A stretch of DNA of 64,000 bases, taken from positions 24,361,021 through 24,425,020 of the forward strand of contig CM030718.1 in the NCBI GenBank assembly GCA_017979445.1, in the 5' to 3' direction. The stretch comes from Akebia trifoliata (lineage: Eukaryota; Streptophyta; Magnoliopsida; Ranunculales; Lardizabalaceae). The translations under genes and the position numbers were made by a program. Shown in pieces: positions 57,629-64,000 of the stretch. Every line of letters starts with the position of its first letter. The stretch's first letter is position 1. The notes beneath the pieces were generated by a model, which saw nothing but the letters and a program-made list of their open reading frames with translations, had not been told where the DNA came from and did not search any database.

Positions 57629-57991
57629 ATATACATTTTGGGTTTGATCCAAGGTTTTGAAAATGAACTCCCACCGAACTCTAAAATTTAAAATTCAAAT
57701 TCAACCATGAAAATTAACTTCTTCATTATTTATTTATTTTTACTTTTTTTTCTTTTCTTGAAGTTGATAGAATTTTATCTTCTATCAACAAGTAAAAATT
57801 GGTGTGCCAATATAATCTCTCTACCGTATATAATCAAAATTGGAATCGGGCTAGCCCAACCCAATACTGTTTCAACCTGAATCAGGCCTGACCCGAACCC
57901 TAACTTGTGTTATACTGTTATAGATACTCCACTAACCTGTTTTGTGTACATTCTCTCTCTCAAACAGCATTAGTTGTGTTAGTTGTTGAAG

Positions 57992-60900
57992 ATGGAGGAA
58001 GGATTGAAGGGTACTGTAACATCTATATCATCTCTATTTCCAGTTGAAGAAGCTGAAAAGGCAGCAAAGCGAGTAGAAGAAACGGTTAATGAGAAGCAGA
58101 AGGAGCTTCATCATCTCCATTCCTTTGTCTCTGATAACACCCACCTTCTCAATCTCGTCCAAAGGCTTCCAGATGAACTCTTTCACGATGTCATGGCAAG
58201 TAAACCCTCCCCCCAAAATATATGAAAAAAAACCTAATTTGTATTCTTCTATTTCATATCATTGTCATATTCTCAGTGATTCATCCTTAAAATTTGGGGA
58301 AAGTCCTATCTTGTTCTTCAATTTAATTCTATAGAAACCCATGTCTTGTGTTAATTTAAGGGTTGGTATGATTGTAGGAAATTTGTTTTCAAGGTAAATG
58401 TAATATGAGGAAAACCCTAATTTTGTTCTTTAGTCATGGTTTCAAAACTTGGTTTGGCGTCTAGTCTCGTTCATGGACGAGACCGAGTTGTCTTGGATGA
58501 GATAAACCAATGACCTCGGTTAACAATTATTATTCATATATATATATATATGGGGAGCGTTCCGAGGCCCTAAAGAGAGCCAACATTTTTCATAATAGGG
58601 GCTAGAGGTTTTGGAATTGGTTGATTTTATGTGAGGGTGATCTCTATGGTGAAGAGATCACCCTCACCAAAAATCAGCTCATTCCGAAACTTCTAACCCT
58701 AGTTTACAAGTTGAAGAATCATGGACTGTCCGATTTTTGTAAACCACTTTTGATGGGATTCGAAGTTTTGGAATGGGCTGATTTTTGGTGAGGATGATCC
58801 CCTCATTATAGAGAACACCCTAAAAAAATCAGCCCATTACGAAACTTTTAACTCGTACATTGATAAAATGTTTGGCTCTCTTTAGGGCCTCCGAATGCCA
58901 CCCTATATATATAGATATGAAAATAATTATAAATTAAGGTAGATTAGAAAATGTTTAGACATACTGATAAAAAAAGAATGTTTAGACATGAAATCATATT
59001 TTATTTAGATAAAATGTATTTAAATTCTAAAAAATAATTATTTTAATTAAAATACATAAAATCCCGGTTGACTTGTCTTAGTCATCTCGTTTATCTCACG
59101 AGATAGTTGAGACACCACATCTATCTGTCTCGTTCATGGATGAATGATGCGAGTCATCTCGGTCTCATACGAGATTTGAAACCATATTTTCAATTCAATT
59201 TTATGGGAACTGTTATGTACTTAAATATAGGGGATGGAAGTAGGTTATGTACCTAATCTGATTGATTGCTTAACCTTTTATATGACCCGCAGGTTCCCTT
59301 CGGAAAAGCAGCTTTCTTTCCTGGTCGTCTAATTCACACGAACGAGTTCCTCGTAATGCACCCTCTTCATTGGATTCGCTTTGTATACCCGTCTCTTGAA
59401 ACTTTCTATTTTTCACACAATTTTTTTTTTTTTGCGTAGGTTCTATTAGGAGAAGGGTACTATGCCGAACGAACATCCAAACAAACGGTTGAGATTTTAC
59501 AAAGAAGAGGAAAAGTTTTGGACTCTCAGGTTGATTCTCTAAAAGCCATGATATTGGACCTGAAAACCGAGGCGTCGTTTTTTGACACCACAGCTGCTGA
59601 AGCTGCTGTAAGTTGCCTTTTATTTCAATCACATTCTACTTCTAAATTTCTGGTTATTTAGTTTTTGGAGAGTGATATTTGTTTGTTTTGTGTGATAGAT
59701 AGTCAAATTGAGAATGTGGCATGCATGAGTTCTCACACTGTGTTAATCTATTGCCACAAGGATTATTTTAGAGAGCTGCTATTGGCCTCCCAACATTTAC
59801 TTATTACACTCCAATTTCTTGAATTATTTATCACACCCTAATTAAAGATTAAAACACACCAGTCGAACATTACAAAAGTTTGGTTCAAGTTATTACATCA
59901 ACATTACAAAGCATGATAGCACATTCAAACAACTTCAGCAGTTTACAATTAGGATAAGATCCTAAATCTAGCAAATGGAAACCAAAAAAGGAGAGAGAGA
60001 GTTTCTATTTGCACCCCAACTTTTGCTTATTCTCAAGTCAATGTTTTTAGAAGCGTTTGAGGTGTAAGCCTAGAGGTGTGCCTTAGTATGGGACATCTCA
60101 AAAACGCGTTGAGGCAGTAAACTGAGGCGTTTAGACACTCGAGGCGTTATGAAGTGCTAAAAAGGCATTCTACTCAACCGAGATGTGACTAAGGCGTACA
60201 TTTTTTTTTGTTGAGGTCTAAGCCTCAATTTTAAATAGAGATTCTTTTTTTTTTTTTTTAAACTTATTTTTATTTAATTTTTTTTTAATACATATGCTTC
60301 TCATACAACTAAATAGGTTTTGTATAATACAAGATTGAGAGTGATTGGGTCATAAAGTGTATTTTTAGTGGTGGCCATGAACATTTTACAATGGTGATTA
60401 TGTGAACATTGTGTATTGACTATTGACTCTTAATTATAGGAAATAAAAACTTGAATTTGATTATGTGGATTGAAACTTGGAAATTTAAATTTTAGAAATA
60501 GATGTTGGTTATTTTATGTTTTTAAGGATTGGGATCCGTTGACTCCTAAGAATGACTCATGAAAAAAACACAAGATCCCAACCCTTTAAATACAAAATCT
60601 AATGGTTGAGATTTATGAGTATCTTGATAACACAAATCTCGGAGATACTTATCCTAAGGATAAATATCAACCATTGATTTTACATTTAAAGAGTTGGGAT
60701 CATGTGTTTTTTTCATGAATCATTCTTAGTAGTCAAGGGATCTTGACCCTTTAATATAAGAGATATTTACGAAAAAGTGATAAACTTTTGACGAATTTAT
60801 GATTCCGGCTCACTGTTCATTTTAATTCCCAAAACGTGAACGATAATGAATTCAAAGGTTTTTAAAGTGACTATTTCGTAGGTTTGAAGTGAATTTCACT

Positions 60901-63791
60901 TTGAACCTGCAAAATTGTCCTAAATTTCACTTTAAACTTGTGAAATAGTCACTTCGTTTTGAATTTTTTTTAACGAAAATGTGATTGTTCACGTTTTGGT
61001 AATTAAAATAAACAGTGAGCCAGAATCGTAAATAACTCATTTTTGGCTCACAAAATAGTAATTCACCCTTAATATAAACTATTTTTATATTTCATAGTGA
61101 TCTAAACCATTGATTTATTTATTTTTATTGGGGTGTCATAAGTAAAAGTTGGGGTGCCAATAGAAGATCTCTTATTTTATTTGTTTCTTTATAGAAGCAT
61201 CCCTATCGCAATCGGATAGGAGATCTCAACCAAGAAGAACAAAAAGAAACCCTTGAAGGGGAGACCATAACGAAACTGTTGTTAGCTTTGTTTGGTCTCA
61301 AGGGTTGATTGGAGAAGAAGAAAAGAGATGAGAGGAGGTGGAGTTGATCCTTCACTATCCCAAAAATCGAAGAGGAAAAGCCAAGGAGGGGCTGTCGATG
61401 GATCCTCTAGGACTCTGATACCAAGAAAAATTGTAAAAGAAGAATAGTCAAATTTCTCAATGAGAGCTTGTCAGGATATTTATATTAACCAAGGTGAATG
61501 GATAAATGCCCTTACATAGAGAGAATAGAAAATTAGGAAAAACTAAAATACAAGATATTATTTCCCAATAGTATAAAAGAACTCTTTGTTGTAATGTTAT
61601 GAATAAAGAAAAGAGATTTCTCAATTTTCTCAAGATTTGGATCATGGTGTGAGACCAAGGTATCATCTAGTCAAGGTAAAGTTTTTTTCTTTTTCATTGA
61701 TTTAAACCCATCAAATCTCCCCTTAACACCAATTCTTCTTTGTTTTAATTTTTACCCTTCTAAAATTGATTTCAGCAATAAAAATTATTAGCCTTGTTTA
61801 GCCCTCCAAAGCTATTCAAAACCTATCCCTACATCATCCCATAAATTTAAATCCATAGTATCTTAGTCTTATGCCTTACTTCTCTTATTTTAATTACAAA
61901 TATGGCTGAAATTTTTTCTTAAAAACATCAAAACGTACTTACTGTCCATTATAACCAAAATTGATAAATATTAATTACATCTTTGAACCTTGACCATCCT
62001 TGAAACTCTCAATTAGGTTCAGTAAGCTTCACTTGATGCTAGATTAATACCATATGCTAGTTGAAAGTTCTACCTTCTTTAGGGGTCTCTTACTTTAATA
62101 TTGGGGAGTAACATTGCAAGATTACGCTAGACCTATAACTATTAATTGATTATTTTTTAGGTGTTTTTAAATTTGTGATAGTTTCAAACCATAATATCCT
62201 TACTTATTATTTCAACAAATAATTTTTTGATTTTAAATCATTATATTAGAATATTTTACTTCATCCTACATCAACTATTCTCATTCTAAGAAGAACACCT
62301 CTTTGGCTAGGCTCGAATTTGATACAGGATGAGGTAAACTAGTGTAATAAGATGAAGTGAGATCTAAAAAATTATTCGCTGAAATAATAATGATATTATG
62401 AGTTGAAACTATCACAAATTTAGAAACACTTAATAAATAATTAATTAAGTGTAATTTTGCAGTGTTATTCCGTAATATTAAATTAAGGGATCTTAAAGGA
62501 AGTCAGAACTTCCAACTAGCCTAAGTTATTAATTTTGTATCAAGGGGAAGTTTATTAAACCTAATCAAGGATGGTCAAGGTCTAACGATATAATCAATAT
62601 GTATCAATTTTGGTTGCGTTGGACATCAAGGTATGTTTTGGTGTCTTCAAGAAGAAATTTAAGCAATATTTGCAATTAAGAGAAATAAGGCATACAACTG
62701 ATGTATAGGGGTTTAGGTTTATGGGATGATGTTGGAATAAATTTTGAATGGTTTGGGAGGGCTTCACAAGGGTTTTTGTTATGCTTTTAATTGTTGAAAT
62801 CACACTCAGTAAGTAAAAAAATTCAAAACAAAGTAGGATTATAACTGATCTAGGGTTAAAATTTTGATTTCACAATGTCTGGTTGGGTTCTTGGGAAAAA
62901 AAGGTTTGACTAAGGGTATAGGGGTAGATTTGATGGGTTCAAGTCAATGAAAAAAGAAAAAAAAATCCTTATGTGTAGAAACGATTTGGTAGAGAAATTA
63001 GATGGTACCTTGGTCTCACACCAAGATCCAAATCTGGAGAAAACTGAGAAATCTCTTTTCTTTATTTATAACATCCATCATTAAAGAAAAATTTACAGCA
63101 AAGAGTTCTTTTATAATAACTCAAATTCTAATCTATATAACTCAAATCATATTCCTATGATAACTCAAATCCTAATTTAATTAAAATAACATAAAAGAGC
63201 CAAATACCCCTTCTTGAGCCTAAAACATGTTTTAATAATAAAAAGAAGAGATTCATTTAATTGAAGTGATGGCCCACCCAAAAATAAGAGACATAAATAA
63301 AATCCATTAAATATAAAAAAAAAAAAAAGCATAATACCAATAAAACTCTACTAAAACACCAAACTAATTAGACTAGACACTAATCTAACAGAAAAACATC
63401 CATTCAAAGTGCTAATGGTCTCCTGGTGAAATCTGTATGTCTTCATGATGTCCTCATCAGAAATTCTAAAGGAGCTACCATTAAACCATAGTTTAATGCA
63501 TCTTCTAACTCGCTAATTCCAAAATTGTTTCATGCTACTATTTATTTCTGGGAATTTTCTTTTAGTGCTTTCCAATACCCTTGTATTCCAATGCAGTTTG
63601 ATTTTAATACATTAATTGTTTGTTGCCAATGGTTAAGGTAGTTGTGCCAGCTTGATGTAAGTTATTTGCTTTTCCCCGGGCTAGTTCTTCTACTCATGTA
63701 TTCATTTTATGATTGCAACAGGAAGGCCTCGTAGAAATAAGGGAGGACTATATTGAAGAACATCATACTGAAAGGATGTCGAATCAGGCAG
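57992..63791 (+). CDS. URI-type unconventional prefoldin, 5' part (gene runs off the window)
   Basis: Exons visible: 57992-58195, 59293-59352, 59440-59607, 63722-63791; 167 codons, then a GT at 63792 leads out of the window. The start is MEEGLKGTVTSISSLFPVEE. A coiled-coil helix (about 20-50), then VPFGKAAFFPGRLIHTNEFL and VLLGEGYYAERTSKQTVEIL form the prefoldin-alpha-like hairpin, followed by a second helix (LDSQVDSLKAMILDLKTEAS). This is the order of URI, the RPB5-interacting member of the prefoldin-like complex that works with R2TP in RNA polymerase assembly. Intron 1 has a GC donor (ATG|GCAAGT): only this join keeps DVM-VPFGKAA in frame. Intron 3 is 4114 bp and full of nested elements. 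The C-terminal part is not in the window. Confidence 0.88.
58437..59190. mobile_element. DNA element in URI intron 1, carrying family A copy 9
   Basis: Ends ATGGTTTCAAAACTTGG and GAGATTTGAAACCAT are inverted, with CTCGTTCATGGACGAGACCG / GTCTCGTTCATGGATGAATG phrases inside. Family A copy 9 is inserted at 58552-58903. A related fragment lies near 43110-43290. Confidence 0.55.
58552..58903. mobile_element. Family A double-hairpin MITE, copy 9
   Basis: It is flanked by TATATATATA on both sides. Ends GGGGAGCGTTCCGAGGCCC and GGGCCTCCGAATGCCACCC. TIR parts AAAGAGAGCCAACATTTTTC / AAAATGTTTGGCTCTCTTT pair. Two hairpin modules flank GTTTACAAGTTGAAGAATC...GATTTTTGTAAACC. Confidence 0.82.
60528..60750. 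mobile_element. Family C hairpin element, copy 2
   Basis: GGATTGGGATCCGTTGACTCC pairs with the right end AGTCAAGGGATCTTGACCC; CTCATGAAAAAAACACAAGATC pairs with GATCATGTGTTTTTTTCATG (pairs described in parts of 20 or less where exact); its centre TATGAGTATCTTGATAACAC is the reverse complement of the copy 1 centre. Confidence 0.78.
60797..61033. repeat. Near-perfect palindrome in URI intron 3
   Basis: ATTCCGGCTCACTGTTCATT pairs with AATAAACAGTGAGCCAGAAT; CCCAAAACGTGAAC pairs with GTTCACGTTTTGG; AAAGTGACTATTTC.TAGG pairs with GTGAAATAGTCACTTCG; GTGAATTTCACTTTG lies next to the loop. MITE-like. Confidence 0.75.
61200..61442 (-). mobile_element. LTR-element internal relic with primer-binding site
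   Basis: ACTCTGATACC at 61411-61421 is the complement of GGTATCAGAGT, close to the Met-tRNA primer-binding site, followed after nine bases by TGTAAAAG, which could be the (reversed) end of an LTR. 61200-61410 would then be a short internal region. No protein is encoded. Confidence 0.4.
61572..63115. mobile_element. Giant foldback element (1.5 kb) in URI intron 3
   Basis: The left arm 61572-62276 and right arm 62319-63115 are inverted copies over almost their whole length. Outer: TATAAAAGAACTCTTTG / CAAAGAGTTCTTTTATA. Then AATAAAGAAAAGAGATTTCT / AGAAATCTCTTTTCTTTATT; GGTGTGAGACCAAGGTA / TACCTTGGTCTCACACC; AACCAAAATTGATA / TATCAATTTTGGTT; CCTTGACCATCCTTG / CAAGGATGGTCAAGG; AAATTTGTGATAGTTTCAA / TTGAAACTATCACAAATTT. 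The loop is about 40 bp. Differences and small indels are spread along the arms, so it is not brand new. No transposase. Confidence 0.85.
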
Positions 63792-64000
63792 GTACCTGAG
63801 TTTTGAAGGTTTCTGAAAGATTTTCTCTATCTAGAAACTGATTTTGAAATATTATTGTAGCTGAAATAGTATTGCTTCATGGACGGTGTGACATCCTCAT
63901 ATTTTTTTTTCATTTTGTTCATTTGAGGTTTGTTGCCATATAGCATGAAATAAAGAGGTAACTATTTTAGTTTACCTATGCAATAACTTAATGGAACTCC

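Larger units (their letters stand above)
59773..61172. mobile_element. Family J element(s) in URI intron 3 with nested insertions
   Basis: Left CTATTGGCCTCCCAACATTT; right AAAGTTGGGGTGCCAATAGA. A second left-type end, TCTATTTGCACCCCAACTTT, lies at about 60005, so two copies may overlap or be nested. A family C hairpin (60528-60750) and a palindrome (60797-61033) lie inside. Confidence 0.5.

Noticed and set aside
57983..57991. Alternative earlier start of URI reading TTG TTG AAG before the ATG
   Set aside because: It uses a non-ATG codon; the ATG at 57992 gives the expected N-terminus MEEGLKGTV.
58034..58216. 60-codon minus-strand frame
   Set aside because: It is the antisense of URI exon 1.
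59270..59632. 120-codon minus-strand frame
   Set aside because: It is the antisense of URI exons 2-3 and the intron between them.

Overview
This 64 kb window is nuclear DNA of a flowering plant, most likely a dicot. The genes have many short exons with GT-AG introns, AT-rich introns of up to about 4 kb, and products from plant-specific families (IQD calmodulin-binding scaffold, vicilin-like seed storage protein, plant PDIL5-1). The space between genes, and most introns, is crowded with short inverted-repeat transposons (MITE-like), many nested inside one another, plus a few LTR fragments. I cannot name the species.

Six genes can be supported. All exon joins were checked by reading frame. (1) 6360-14283 (+): a six-exon membrane-anchored alpha/beta hydrolase of 527 aa. 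Its leader carries a 35-codon upstream ORF and a tandem duplication that runs into the start codon. (2) 16963-21149 (-): TIM14/PAM18, the J-protein of the mitochondrial import motor, 112 aa; its first coding exon is only the ATG. (3) 25436-30056 (-): an IQD-family calmodulin-binding protein, five exons, 480 aa. (4) 36915-40624 (+): a vicilin-like double-cupin seed storage protein, five exons, 475 aa, behind a promoter with G-box/ABRE and RY elements. (5) 43509-48592 (+): protein disulfide isomerase-like PDIL5-1, four exons, 146 aa, active site CKHC. (6) 57992 to beyond the right edge (+): the 5' part of a URI-type unconventional prefoldin, with a GC-AG first intron. The genes are unrelated housekeeping or seed genes, each with its own promoter; there is no operon or biosynthetic cluster.

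The mobile fraction is the most unusual part. Family A (nine copies) is a 300-380 bp element made of two consecutive near-perfect hairpins inside outer terminal repeats. Most copies sit in TA microsatellites, including an inverted pair flanking a TA tract and a perfect 80-bp AT tract. Family B (about thirteen copies) is a 100-200 bp single hairpin with a conserved stem core. Families C to J are further inverted-repeat elements, often nested. A 1.5 kb foldback with arms of roughly 700-800 bp lies in intron 3 of the URI gene. LTR material includes a complete tiny TRIM-like element with both LTRs in the hydrolase gene, and a 257-bp solo LTR with a perfect 5-bp target duplication in TIM14.

Layout: 1-5770 transposon relics; 5.9-14.3 kb hydrolase; 14.8-16.5 kb MITEs; 17-21.2 kb TIM14; 21.2-25.4 kb repeats; 25.4-30.1 kb IQD; 30.7-36.6 kb repeats; 36.6-40.7 kb vicilin; 40.8-43.4 kb repeats; 43.5-48.6 kb PDIL5-1; 48.6-57.9 kb repeat-dense intergenic space; 58-64 kb URI, cut by the window edge.
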